This document shows, piece after piece, positions 41,843 through 50,290 of a stretch of 64,000 bases of DNA (position 1 is its first letter; each line of letters begins with the position of its first letter). This stretch comes from JAWKIW01 sp046331175 (lineage in GTDB: Bacteria > Actinomycetota > Acidimicrobiia > Acidimicrobiales > Acidimicrobilacustridaceae). The translations under genes and the position numbers were made by a program. The notes below the pieces were generated by a model. That model saw only the letters and a list, made by a program, of their open reading frames with translations. It had not been told where the DNA came from and did no database searches. The stretch lies in assembly GCA_046331175.1 (NCBI GenBank), contig JAXLRI010000004.1, positions 496,001-560,000 of the forward strand. The letters are read 5' to 3'.

Positions 41843-41858
41843 TTGACTGATGAGTCAG
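41843..41858. promoter_or_regulatory. palindrome upstream of the FAD monooxygenase gene
   Basis: TGACTGATGAGTCA with further symmetry to CAGT (TGACT/AGTCA and ACTGA/TCAGT arms), 64 bp before the ATG at 41922. It resembles operators of TetR-family regulators. No regulator gene is adjacent, so this is a guess. Confidence 0.4.
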
Positions 41859-41921
41859 TAGCAGGCGATCCACCGCCCGTGGCCCGCACCACGGATCCGG
41901 GCGGCCGGGAGGACGGGCGAC

Positions 41922-43499
41922 ATGGCGAGCGACGAGCGGGCCGAGCCGGCCCACGTGGTGGTCATCGGTGCGGGCGTGGCCGGACTCGGCACGGCGCTGG
42001 CCCTGAGCCGGGCCGGCCACCGCGTCACGGTCCTCGAGCGAGACGCCACACCGCTGCCGGCCGATCCCGACGCGGCCTTCGCCTGGGACCGGCGGGGAGC
42101 GCCCCAGGTCCGCCACTCCCACGCCCTCCTCGCCCGGCTGCGCAACCTGCTGCGGGACCGCTACGCGGACGTGCTCGAGCAGCTGCTGGCCGCCGGCGCC
42201 ACCGAGCTGGCCTTCTGCGAGATGATGCCCGACACCATCGACGACCCCTCCCCCCGCCCCGGCGACGAGGACCTGGTGGCCATCGCCTGCCGCCGGACCA
42301 CCTTCGAGTGGGTGCTGCGCCGCACGGTGCTGGCCGAGGAGGGCGTCGACCTGTGCGACGGCGTCGCCGTCACCGGTCTGCTGGCCGACCCCGACCCTCG
42401 CACCGGTCGGCCTCGCATCGCCGGGGTGACCGTGGGGCCCGGGCGGGGCCAGGACGGTCCCACCCAGCACCTGCCGGCCGACCTCGTGGTGGCTGCTGCC
42501 GGGCGCCGCACCGGCGGCCCTCGCTGGCTCGAGGCCATCGGCGCCTCCCCGGCCGTCATCGAGGAGGACACCGGCATCGTCTACTGCTCCCGCTTCTACC
42601 GACTGCGCGACGACGCCGAGCCACCGGCCCAGGACGGCCCCATCGGCGGCGACCTCGGCTACCTCAAGTACGCGGTCTTCCAGGGCGACAACCGCACCTT
42701 CTCGGTCACCTTCGCGGTCGGCACCCACGACGACGAGCTGCGGGCGCGGCTGCTGCACCCCGACGCCTTCGACGGTGCCGCCGGGGCCCTGCCGGCCACC
42801 GCACCCTGGGTCGACCCGGCGCGGGCCCAGCCCCTCACCGAGGTCCACGTCATGGGCGGGCTGCTGAACCGCCTGATCCGCCACCTCGACGACGACGGCG
42901 AACCGCTCGTCACCGGGTACCTCGCCGTCGGTGACGCCCACACCTGCACGAACCCGCTGTACGGCCGGGGCTGCTCGCTGGCGATGGTGCAGGCCGACCT
43001 GCTGGCCGAGGCCCTCGCCACCGTCGACCTGGCCGACCCCGACGGCCTCGCCGCCCTGGCCCGGGCCTACGAGGCGGCGTCGGCGCGGGAGGTCGAGCCC
43101 TGGTACCGCGCCGCGGTCACCCAGGACCGCATGGCCCGGCGCGCCGCCGAGGAGGACGCCGCCGGTGCGGCCGCCGGCGCCCCAGCGAGCCGCGACGGGC
43201 GCGACGCCGACGCAGGCAGCGTCGCCGACGACCGGGGCGAGGACCCCGAGGCCACCCAGCGCCGGTTCCTCCGCGAGGTCATGCGGGACGGGCTGCTGCC
43301 GGCGGTGCGCACCGACGCCGTGGTGTTCCGGGCGTTCCTTCGCGGGCTCAACCTGCTCGACGACCCCGACGCGCTGCTGGCCGACGGCGACGTCATCGGC
43401 CGGGTGCTGGCCGTCTACCAGGACCGGGAGCACCGCTCGCCCGAGCCGTCGCTCGGGCCGCCCCGCCACGAGCTGCTCGCCGTCCTCGACGCCGGTTGA
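41922..43499 (+). CDS. FAD-dependent monooxygenase/oxidoreductase
   Basis: 525 residues from an ATG with GGGAGG upstream. The GxGxxG fingerprint VVVIGAGVAGLGTALALSRA and the end of the ADP-binding fold VTVLERD are clear. QVRHSHALLARLRNLLRDR is seen in a group of actinobacterial FAD-dependent hydroxylase/halogenase-like proteins; GYLAVGDAHTCTNPLYGRG is the second FAD motif (GD with catalytic-site loop). A variable Ala/Asp-rich stretch sits at about residues 410-440. The substrate is unknown. Transcribed away from groEL, with a palindrome in its leader. Confidence 0.8.
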   Translation: MASDERAEPAHVVVIGAGVAGLGTALALSRAGHRVTVLERDATPLPADPDAAFAWDRRGAPQVRHSHALLARLRNLLRDRYADVLEQLLAAGATELAFCEMMPDTIDDPSPRPGDEDLVAIACRRTTFEWVLRRTVLAEEGVDLCDGVAVTGLLADPDPRTGRPRIAGVTVGPGRGQDGPTQHLPADLVVAAAGRRTGGPRWLEAIGASPAVIEEDTGIVYCSRFYRLRDDAEPPAQDGPIGGDLGYLKYAVFQGDNRTFSVTFAVGTHDDELRARLLHPDAFDGAAGALPATAPWVDPARAQPLTEVHVMGGLLNRLIRHLDDDGEPLVTGYLAVGDAHTCTNPLYGRGCSLAMVQADLLAEALATVDLADPDGLAALARAYEAASAREVEPWYRAAVTQDRMARRAAEEDAAGAAAGAPASRDGRDADAGSVADDRGEDPEATQRRFLREVMRDGLLPAVRTDAVVFRAFLRGLNLLDDPDALLADGDVIGRVLAVYQDREHRSPEPSLGPPRHELLAVLDAG

Positions 43500-43611
43500 G
43501 CCGAGGCCGCAGCCGGAGCGAGGCGGCAGAGGCCGAGGCGCAGCACCGCCGAGGCGCACCGGCGTCGAACGGCCGTCGCCGGGCGGCAGGCGCTGGGCTG
43601 GAAGAAACCGA

Positions 43612-43650
43612 GGCCGGCAGATCCACCCGCCGTTAGGGGACCTGCCGGCC
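43612..43650. other. inverted repeat in a 423-bp gene-free stretch (43500-43922)
   Basis: GGCCGGCAG and CTGCCGGCC are perfect 9-bp arms around 21 bases with CCGTTAGGGG. The stretch 43500-43922 between two converging genes holds no convincing coding frame. The hairpin is 113 bp after the monooxygenase stop, so it may be a terminator or a small structured RNA. Nothing else was recognised in this stretch. Confidence 0.4.
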
Positions 43651-43922
43651 AGTCGGTTCTCTGGGCGCCGCCGCTCCGGATCGCAGGAGCGGGCCGTGGC
43701 TCGCTCGTGCCGCATGCATCGACGCCAGCGGGCGGGTCGTTGACCGAAATGGGCCGATCGTTCCGGCGATTGAGGCGCGCGACCCACCCGCGCGCGCTGC
43801 TGCGGTGGGCCGTCCGGCCCATCCACGCACCCCGGATGGCTGCCCCGCGCGTCCGGACCTCGGCGTCCTCGCGCGCCCGACCCGCAGGGCGCGCTGCTCC
43901 CGCGGTCGGCGGCGCGGCCGGC

Positions 43923-44201
43923 TCAGCAGCCGCCGGCGACGGCCTGCATGATCGAGACCTCGACCCCGTCGGGCACGGGCGTGTCGAGGCCGTCGAGGAA
44001 GCGGATGTCGTCGTCGTCGACGAAGACGTTCACGAAGCGCACCAGGTTGCCGTCGTCGCCGAGCAGCTTGGCCTTGAAGCCGGGGTGGGCGGCCTCGAGC
44101 GAGTCGAGGACCTCGCGCACCGTGGCGCCCTCGACGGGGACCTGGCTGGTGCCACCGGTGAGGGTGCGGAAGACCGGGGGGACTCGGACGGTGGCGCTCA
44201 T
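43923..44201 (-). CDS. CysO-like ubiquitin-fold sulfur carrier protein ending GGC
   Basis: 92 residues: MSATVRVPPVFRTLTGGTSQ, LDSLEAAHPGFKAKLL, RFVNVFVDDDDIRFLDGLDT and SIMQAVAGGC. This closely follows mycobacterial CysO (ThiS/MoaD fold), which carries sulfur as C-terminal thiocarboxylate for cysteine synthesis by CysM. CysO normally ends in GG; here a Cys follows. The protein would need trimming by a Mec-type (JAMM) protease before activation. No cysM or mec gene is adjacent. The ATG at 44201 gives the normal N terminus. Confidence 0.85.
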   Translation of the reverse strand: MSATVRVPPVFRTLTGGTSQVPVEGATVREVLDSLEAAHPGFKAKLLGDDGNLVRFVNVFVDDDDIRFLDGLDTPVPDGVEVSIMQAVAGGC

Positions 44202-44416
44202 GGGAAGCCTCGTTGCCGGGGCCGGGAGGGGTCCCGGCGGGAAGTCGATGGGGGCTCGGCCCGGGTCCGTTCGGCCCCGGCGACCGAGCGGCATCGTAGC
44301 GGCGGGTCCTGACCGCGCCCACGCCGTCGCCCGCCCGAGCAGGCACAGCCTGCGGCTGCGACCCGCCGGGCCCGCGTCCGCCACCGGCGTCCGGCGGCCC
44401 CGGGCCCTCGCAGGAG

Positions 44417-45355
44417 TTGCCCGACGCCCCCCGGATCATCGACCATGACCGGGTGGCTGGGCCGAGGATCAGGGCGTTCCACCGCGCCGACCTCACCCCG
44501 GCGGCGCTCGCCGATGCCAAGGGGAGCACCCGCGTGTCGGTGTGCCTCCCCGCCCGCAACGAGGCCGCGACCGTCGGGCCGATCGTGTCGGCCATCCGCG
44601 ACGCGCTCGTCGACGCCCACCCGGTGGTCGACGAGCTGCTGGTCATCGACGACCACTCGACCGACGGCACCGCCGACATCGCCGCGGCAGCGGGTGCCCA
44701 CGTGGTCGACGCCCCGTCGGTGCTGCCCGAGTACGGCGAGGGTCACGGCAAGGGCGAGGCGCTGTGGAAGTCGCTGTTCGTGGCCGACGGCGACGTCATC
44801 GTCTGGTGCGACGCCGACATCCGCGACTTCGACGTCGCCTTCGTGACCGGGGTCCTCGGCCCACTGCTCACGCGCGACGACGTCGACTTCGTGAAGGGGT
44901 TCTACGAGCGCCGCGACCGCGCCGGCACCGGCCGGGGCGGACGGGTCACCGAGCTGGTGGCCCGGCCGGCGATCGCCGTGTTCTTCCCCGAGCTGGCCGA
45001 CGTCGTCCAGCCGCTGTCGGGCGAGTACGGCGGGCGGCGCGAGGTGCTCGAGCGGCTGCCGTTCGTGCAGGGGTACGGCGTCGACCTCGGGCTGCTCGTC
45101 GACGTCACCCGCCTCGTCGGCGTCGACCGGATCGCCCAGGTCGACCTCGGCGAGCGGGTGCACCGCAACCGCGACCTCGACGAGCTGTCGCCCCAGGCGC
45201 TGGCCGTCCTGCTCACCGCGTTGCGGCGGGCCGACGGTGACCTGGTCGGCACGTCGGCCACCCTGCGCCGGCCCGGCCTCGACGACCTGACCGTGAGCGT
45301 CATCGAGCGCCCGCCGCTCCGCGACGTGCCGGCGTACCACCGCCACTCCGCCTGA
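44417..45355 (+). CDS. gpgS: glucosyl-3-phosphoglycerate synthase
   Basis: 312 residues, GT81 family. VSVCLPARNEAATVGPIV opens the GT-A fold, LVIDDHSTDGTADIA follows, VIVWCDADIRDF holds the metal-binding Asp pair, and PLSGEYGGRREVLERLPF, QGYGVDLGLLVD and HRNRDLDELS are GpgS signatures. It makes glucosyl-3-phosphoglycerate from NDP-glucose and 3-phosphoglycerate, precursor of glucosylglycerate or of methylglucose lipopolysaccharides. The start is uncertain: TTG at 44417 directly after CAGGAG, or GTG at 44453. The usual length is about 320. Confidence 0.9.
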   Translation: MPDAPRIIDHDRVAGPRIRAFHRADLTPAALADAKGSTRVSVCLPARNEAATVGPIVSAIRDALVDAHPVVDELLVIDDHSTDGTADIAAAAGAHVVDAPSVLPEYGEGHGKGEALWKSLFVADGDVIVWCDADIRDFDVAFVTGVLGPLLTRDDVDFVKGFYERRDRAGTGRGGRVTELVARPAIAVFFPELADVVQPLSGEYGGRREVLERLPFVQGYGVDLGLLVDVTRLVGVDRIAQVDLGERVHRNRDLDELSPQALAVLLTALRRADGDLVGTSATLRRPGLDDLTVSVIERPPLRDVPAYHRHSA

Positions 45356-45406
45356 TCTGCCGCGCTCGCCCCGACCGAGCGCTCAAACCGCCACCGGTCC
45401 CGACCG

Positions 45407-46057
45407 ATGGGAGCAGGAGGGTCCGTCGAGCGGGGAGGTGACGAAGTGGGCGGTTCCGGGAGCAGGGACGATGCCCGTCGCCAGGCCACCACGCCCGACG
45501 GCGCGCCGAGGGTCGCCGACGCCGCCGTGGCCGGGACGCCGGTCGACGAGCGCACCACACGGCTGGCCGAGCTGGTCACCTCGCTCACCGGCTGCCCGCC
45601 TTCGGGGGCCCTGCACGTGCTGCGCACCGACGAGGAGCCCGCCGACGACGCCCTCGAGCTGGTGGCCCGGGCGATCATCCGCGTCGACGGCCCGCCCGAC
45701 CCGAGCCTGCGCATCGTGGGCGACCTCCGCGCCGCCGACCCGGGCGACCCGGTCGGCGAGGCCGGCGCGCCGGGTCCGGTCGGCGCAGCGGGTCCGACCC
45801 CAGCGGCTCAGACCCGCGGCGGTCGGCCGTCGCCGGCGGGTGCCGGCGCGTCGAGCGCGCCAGGGGCCGGCCCCTCGGCCGGGCTCGCGTCGCCCGACGA
45901 CGGCGACGGCCGCCCGGGTGACGACGGCCCGAGCGACGACGGCCCGGGGGCCGACGGGCGCTGGCGAACAGCGCCGTGGCTCGACGGGTCGGGACGGGCC
46001 AGCGACGAGCGCCGGCGCGAAGGGCGCGACGACGGCCCTGCCGCGTCGACGAGCTGA
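45407..46057 (+). CDS. hypothetical protein with disordered tail, 216 aa
   Basis: Only residues about 45-105 look folded: DERTTRLAELVTSLTGCPPS, ALHVLRTDEEPADDALELVA and RAIIRVDGPPDPSLRIVGDL. The rest is Gly/Pro/Asp-rich and probably disordered. No family recognised. The last 250 bp overlap, on the other strand, the C-terminal tail of the membrane protein gene that converges on it. One of the two tails may be overcalled. The folded part lies outside the overlap, which supports a real gene. The start codon is uncertain. Confidence 0.45.
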   Translation: MGAGGSVERGGDEVGGSGSRDDARRQATTPDGAPRVADAAVAGTPVDERTTRLAELVTSLTGCPPSGALHVLRTDEEPADDALELVARAIIRVDGPPDPSLRIVGDLRAADPGDPVGEAGAPGPVGAAGPTPAAQTRGGRPSPAGAGASSAPGAGPSAGLASPDDGDGRPGDDGPSDDGPGADGRWRTAPWLDGSGRASDERRREGRDDGPAASTS

Positions 46058-47157
46058 CCGGCACCGGCCACCGCCACCGCGGCCACGAGCCCGGCGAGCA
46101 CCAGCCCCACCTCCACCGCGACCACGACGCGCGCCAGCGCGACCGGGAGCGGACCGCTGACGACGGGTTGGTAGAGGGCGGGCACAGCGGGCACCACCCA
46201 CCCGGCCAGGGCCGCCACCCCGAGGGCTCCCAGCAGGCCTCGCCGCCGGGCCGACACCAGGCCGGCAAGGCCGAGCACGAGGGCCGACCCCGCGGCGCCA
46301 AGCCGCAGCAGATCGACGCCACCGGGGCGGGCGGTGAGCGCCGGGGTCAGCTCGACCGCCGTGGCGACCGCCCCGCCGACCGCGGCCAGGGCGGCAACTC
46401 CCACGAGCGGCCGGCGGCGCGTGGCCACCACGGCGATCGCTGTCGTGATCACGACCACCGCCAGCCACGGAAGCGGATCGACCACCGACCGACGGCGGAC
46501 CTCGCCGTCGATCGCGACGGTCGTGCCGTCGACCACCATCGGCACCCGCCACGCCATCACGAGGCCGTCGCTCGACGGCGGCGGCGAGCCCGCCATCCAG
46601 TGGACCCGGTGGTCGTGCCACCGGGCGGTGCCGTCGCCACCGACCACGACCCACTGCACCTCGGTCCCCGCTCCGGAGGGCGGTGACGCCACGGTGGTGA
46701 CGGGGCTGTTGGGATCGGCCAGCACGACCGAGGACCGCTCGTTGCGCTCGACCGTGCCGTCGACGGCGACCCGCAGGAACGGCTCGCCCTGGTAGCCGAG
46801 CACCGTCGCCGAGTGCCCGGGAGCGACCACCAGCCGGGCGACGTCGCCGTCGACGGTGAGGGTGGCCCCCGGTGCCGGCGGCTCGGTCCGCACCACCTCG
46901 CTGCCCTGGTCGGACGGCACGATCGCTGCGGCCGACGCCGAGCCGGCGAGCGGACCGGACGCCAGGGCCAGGCCGATCGCCAGGGGGACCAGGGCGAGGA
47001 CCAGCCGGGCGACGACCAGCCGCGGGCGGGCGACGGATCGAATGCCCCGGCGCTCGCCGGTGACCGACTCGTCCCGGGGCGCCCGAGCTCGGCGATCCGC
47101 AGCGGCGGCGCGCTGCTCCCCGGGACCGGGAGACGTCGAGCGAAGGGCGCGGAGCAT
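45808..47157 (-). CDS. membrane protein with extracellular N-terminal domain, 449 aa
   Basis: The ATG at 47157 has GGAGG just upstream. A hydrophobic segment at about residues 40-68 (LVVARLVLALVPLAIGLALA) is a signal or anchor. Residues about 75-210 form an extracellular beta-rich domain (VRTEPPAPGATLTVDGDVAR). Six or so helices follow (WLAVVVITTAIAVVATRRRP, LVLGLAGLVSARRRGLLGAL and others). The last 80 residues are Pro/Ser-rich and cytoplasmic. The layout (domain with A-x-L-T-V-D-G strands plus polytopic part) recalls copper-resistance CopC/CopD-like proteins, but no Cu ligands were identified. Confidence 0.7.
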   Translation of the reverse strand: MLRALRSTSPGPGEQRAAAADRRARAPRDESVTGERRGIRSVARPRLVVARLVLALVPLAIGLALASGPLAGSASAAAIVPSDQGSEVVRTEPPAPGATLTVDGDVARLVVAPGHSATVLGYQGEPFLRVAVDGTVERNERSSVVLADPNSPVTTVASPPSGAGTEVQWVVVGGDGTARWHDHRVHWMAGSPPPSSDGLVMAWRVPMVVDGTTVAIDGEVRRRSVVDPLPWLAVVVITTAIAVVATRRRPLVGVAALAAVGGAVATAVELTPALTARPGGVDLLRLGAAGSALVLGLAGLVSARRRGLLGALGVAALAGWVVPAVPALYQPVVSGPLPVALARVVVAVEVGLVLAGLVAAVAVAGAGQLVDAAGPSSRPSRRRSSLARPDPSSHGAVRQRPSAPGPSSLGPSSPGRPSPSSGDASPAEGPAPGALDAPAPAGDGRPPRV

Positions 47158-47310
47158 GCCCCTCCATGGTCGACGGCGGAGGGCCGATGGTTCCAGCCGA
47201 GGTGGTAGCGCGTGACGGATCTCCGGGCCGGCGACGGTCCCGTCGGGCACCGCCCCCACCCGCGGAGCCCCCGCGCGCCGCGCCGGCGCGACCTCGGGCT
47301 CAGCTCGGGA

Positions 47311-48765
47311 TCACGCGTGGACGGCGGGGAGGCGATCGGCCCAGGGCGCCGCCGCCTCGAGCTGAGCGGCGACCCGCAGGAGCACGTCCTCCCGCCCGTA
47401 GGCGGCCACCAGCTGCACGCCGATGGGCAAGCCGTCGGCCGACCAGTGCAGGGGCAGCGAGACCGCCGGCTGGCCACTCGTGTTGAACGGCGCCGTGAAC
47501 GGCACGATGCCGGCGGACCGGAAGAGCCCGGCGAGCGGGTTGTCGGGTGTGGCGGCGAACTCGCCCAACCGCGGCGGTGGTTCGGGGATGGTGGGCGTGA
47601 GGAGCAGGTCGAACCCTCCGGTCCAGAACTCGGCGACGCGCCGGGTGTAGGCGTGCAGCGCGTCGATGGCGTCGAAGTACTGCACGGCGGTGATGGCCCG
47701 GCCCAGCTCGGCAGCGGCCCACGTGCCGGCCTCGACGCCCTCGGCGGCGACGGGCTCGCCGCTGATGCGCCCGAGGTGGTCGAGCTCGGCGGCGGTCCAG
47801 ACGGCGAAGGCGTTGATGAACTGCCCGGTGAAGTGGTCGACGAAGGCCTGGTCGTCCCACAGGGCCGGGTGGTCCTCGCTCACGCGGTGGCCGAGCGACT
47901 CGAGCAGGGCGGCGGTGCCCTGCACCGCGGCGATGCAGTCGAGGTGGGTGGTGACGGTCGGGTCGGGCGCCGTGGCGGTCCAGCCGATGCGCAGGGCGCC
48001 CGGATCGGCGCCGAGCTCGTCGACGTACGGCCGCTCGGGCGGCGGAGCCGTGTAGGGGTCGCCCGGCATCGGCCCGTGGACGGCATCGAGCACCGTGGCG
48101 GTGTCGCGGACGGTCCGGCTCACGACCAGCCGGGAGACCAGGCCGCCCCACGACTCGCCGACGTCGGGGCCGAGCGAGTGGCGCCCGCGCGACGGCTTGA
48201 GACCGACCAGCCCGCACTCGCTGGCTGGGATGCGGATCGACCCACCGCCGTCGCCGGCGTGGCCGAGCGGGACCATCCGGGAGGCGACCGCCGCCGCCGA
48301 GCCACCCGACGAGCCACCGGTGGACCGCTCGGGGTCCCACGGGTTGCGGGTGGGGCCGTGGGCCTCGGGCTCGGTGGTGGGCTGGAGCCCGAGCTCGGGG
48401 GTGTTGGTGCGACCCACGATGACGAGGCCGGCCTGGCGGAGCTTGGTGGTGAGGTAGGTGTCGGCCGGCGCCACGTGGCCGAGGTCGCGCAGGTGCTTCG
48501 TGCCGGCGTGGTACGGATCGCCGGCCGAGGTGCCGTCGAGGTCCTTCAGCACCATGGGCACACCCCGCAGCGGCCCGTCGGGGAGCTCGCCGGCGGCCTC
48601 CTCCCGGGCCCGGTCGAACCGCTCGTGGATCACGGCGTTGAGCTGGGGGTTCAGCGCCTCGATGCGGGCGATGGCGGCATCGACCAGCTCGGCCGGGCTG
48701 GCCTGGCCCGAGCGCACCAGCTCGGCCTGGGCCACGGCGTCGAGGGCGGCGAGGTCGTCGGTCAT
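47311..48765 (-). CDS. amidase (amidase signature family)
   Basis: 484 residues. The Ser-cisSer-Lys triad is in LRGVPMVLKDLD, the signature STGGSSGGSAAAVASRM and GDGGGSIRIPASECGLVG. It hydrolyses a carboxamide; the substrate cannot be told. It is cytoplasmic (no signal) and does not show the GatA-specific glutaminyl-tRNA features. C-terminal QPAVSLPLHWSADGLPIGVQ is typical of the family. Not in an obvious operon. Confidence 0.92.
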   Translation of the reverse strand: MTDDLAALDAVAQAELVRSGQASPAELVDAAIARIEALNPQLNAVIHERFDRAREEAAGELPDGPLRGVPMVLKDLDGTSAGDPYHAGTKHLRDLGHVAPADTYLTTKLRQAGLVIVGRTNTPELGLQPTTEPEAHGPTRNPWDPERSTGGSSGGSAAAVASRMVPLGHAGDGGGSIRIPASECGLVGLKPSRGRHSLGPDVGESWGGLVSRLVVSRTVRDTATVLDAVHGPMPGDPYTAPPPERPYVDELGADPGALRIGWTATAPDPTVTTHLDCIAAVQGTAALLESLGHRVSEDHPALWDDQAFVDHFTGQFINAFAVWTAAELDHLGRISGEPVAAEGVEAGTWAAAELGRAITAVQYFDAIDALHAYTRRVAEFWTGGFDLLLTPTIPEPPPRLGEFAATPDNPLAGLFRSAGIVPFTAPFNTSGQPAVSLPLHWSADGLPIGVQLVAAYGREDVLLRVAAQLEAAAPWADRLPAVHA

Positions 48766-48937
48766 GGTTCCCCCTGGGACGAACGGCTCGTCGTCGAGAC
48801 CCGGACCCTATCCCTCGGCCTCGCCCACCGAGCCTCCGAGCGCTTCCGTCATCCCTCGACCCATGCTCCGACGCTCGGCCGACGACGCGGGGAATCCGAC
48901 GGGGAGCCCGACGGGGGGTTCGGTACCCTGGGCTGCC

Positions 48938-49147
48938 ATGGCCGACCCGCTGCGCATCGACGACGACGAGACCCACCTCCCGCTGTGGCTCTGGCTCGTC
49001 ATCGGCGTGCTGGTGGTGCTCGGTGCCCTCACGGTGGTGCGGTGGGTCCTCGGCGCGCTGGCCGGGCTGATCGGCCTGGCGATCCTGGCGGCGATCGTGG
49101 TCGGCGCCTTCGTGATCGTGCGCGGCGCCTGGCGCGCCCGCCGCTGA
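48938..49147 (+). CDS. small membrane protein, 69 aa
   Basis: MADPLRIDDDETHLPLWLWL starts acidic, then two hydrophobic segments (about 16-37 and 40-62: VIGVLVVLGALTVVRWVLG and ALAGLIGLAILAAIVVGAFV) and a basic end RGAWRARR, so the C terminus is probably inside. No family recognised; such proteins are common next to actinobacterial cell-envelope genes. It is divergent from the amidase gene. Confidence 0.6.
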   Translation: MADPLRIDDDETHLPLWLWLVIGVLVVLGALTVVRWVLGALAGLIGLAILAAIVVGAFVIVRGAWRARR

Positions 49148-49154
49148 CCCGGCC

Positions 49155-50144
49155 TCAGGCGCGCGCCGCCAGCTCGGCGGCGACGGCCTCGCCGACGCAG
49201 GCGAGGGTGTCGTGCAGCGCCCGCTGGCGGCCGAAGCGCTCGACCAGCGACACCGTGGGCACGCGGACCTCGGCCCCGTCGAAGGCCTCGCCCACCACCG
49301 CCAGCACCGGCACACCCAGCTCCCCGGCCAGGTCGACCACGCCGCCGACCACCTTGCCGTCGAAGGACTCGGCGTCGAGGAACCCCTCGCCGGTCACCAC
49401 GAGGTCGGCCCCGTCCACCACGTCGGCCAGGCCGACCTCGTCGGCGACCACGTCGAAGCCCGACTGCAGGTCGGCGCCGATGGCGGCCAGGCCGCCGGCC
49501 AACCCCCCGGCGGCCCCTCCGCCCTCGAGCCCGCGCACGTCGACGCCGTAGTCGCGCTGGTAGCCGTCGGCCAGCGACTCGAGCCGCCGGCGCAGCAGCT
49601 CGACCTGAGCCGCCGACGCCCCCTTCTGGGGGGCGAACACCTCGGCGGCGTCGACGAAGTGCAGGCGGACGTCGCACGCCACGACCAGCTCGACCCCCTT
49701 GAGCCGCTGCGGCGGGTACAGCGCCCGCAGCGCCCCCAGGCCGCCGTCGGTCGTGGCCGATCCGCCGACGCCGACGATGATCCGCCGGGCCCCGCCCTCG
49801 ACCGCCGCCGCGATCAGCTCGCCGGTCCCGTAGGTGCTGGCCGCCACGGCATCGTTGCCCTCGGCACCACCCACCAGCAGGAGCCCGGACGCTTCGGCCG
49901 CCTCGATCACCGCTCGACCTCTGCGCAGCTGCCAGCGGGCCGAGACCGGGTCACCGAGGGGTCCGACGACCGTGGTCGTCCGGTTGGGCCCGCCCAGCGC
50001 GTCGAGGGTGCCCTCGCCCCCGTCGGCCACCGGCACCTGGTCGCACCGACCGCCGGCCTCCTCGACGGCAGCGGCGATCGCCGCCGCCACCTCCCACGCG
50101 GTGGCCGTCCCCTTGAACTTGTCCGGTGCGGCCACGACGCGCAT
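49155..50144 (-). CDS. glycerate kinase (GlxK/GarK family)
   Basis: 329 residues starting MRVVAAPDKFKGTATAWEVA. VPVADGGEGTLDAL, IEAAEASGLLLV, STYGTGELIAAAVEGGARRI and GVGGSATTDGGLGALRAL are the family signatures, and TGEGFLDAESFDGKVVGGV the C-terminal active-site stretch. It phosphorylates glycerate to 2- or 3-phosphoglycerate with ATP. Class I kinases like this usually give 2-phosphoglycerate. It could return glycerate released from glucosylglycerate to central metabolism, in line with gpgS nearby. The start faces otsA. Confidence 0.93.
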   Translation of the reverse strand: MRVVAAPDKFKGTATAWEVAAAIAAAVEEAGGRCDQVPVADGGEGTLDALGGPNRTTTVVGPLGDPVSARWQLRRGRAVIEAAEASGLLLVGGAEGNDAVAASTYGTGELIAAAVEGGARRIIVGVGGSATTDGGLGALRALYPPQRLKGVELVVACDVRLHFVDAAEVFAPQKGASAAQVELLRRRLESLADGYQRDYGVDVRGLEGGGAAGGLAGGLAAIGADLQSGFDVVADEVGLADVVDGADLVVTGEGFLDAESFDGKVVGGVVDLAGELGVPVLAVVGEAFDGAEVRVPTVSLVERFGRQRALHDTLACVGEAVAAELAARA

Positions 50145-50167
50145 CCCCGTTGTGTAGCAGCCGCCCT

Positions 50168-50220
50168 GCCGTCGGGTGCCCGGCCGTCGGGTGCCCGGCC
50201 GTCGGGTGCCCGGCCGTCAG
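50168..50220. repeat. 15-bp tandem repeat, three and a half copies
   Basis: Unit GCCGTCGGGTGCCCG repeats without change at 50168, 50183 and 50198, then decays. It lies in the 146-bp region between the divergent starts of the glycerate kinase and trehalose-phosphate synthase genes, so copy number could affect their promoters. Confidence 0.85.
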
Positions 50221-50290
50221 GTCCCCCGGCCGTCGGGGCCTGGCCGGCCCGCGGCGCGGGGCGGGCGGAGCGGTTGGGTAGGTTCTCCCC

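Noticed and set aside
47212..49551. Long plus-strand frame opposite the amidase and glycerate kinase
   Set aside because: Low-complexity Gly/Arg/Asp-rich translation; both minus-strand genes have full catalytic signatures.
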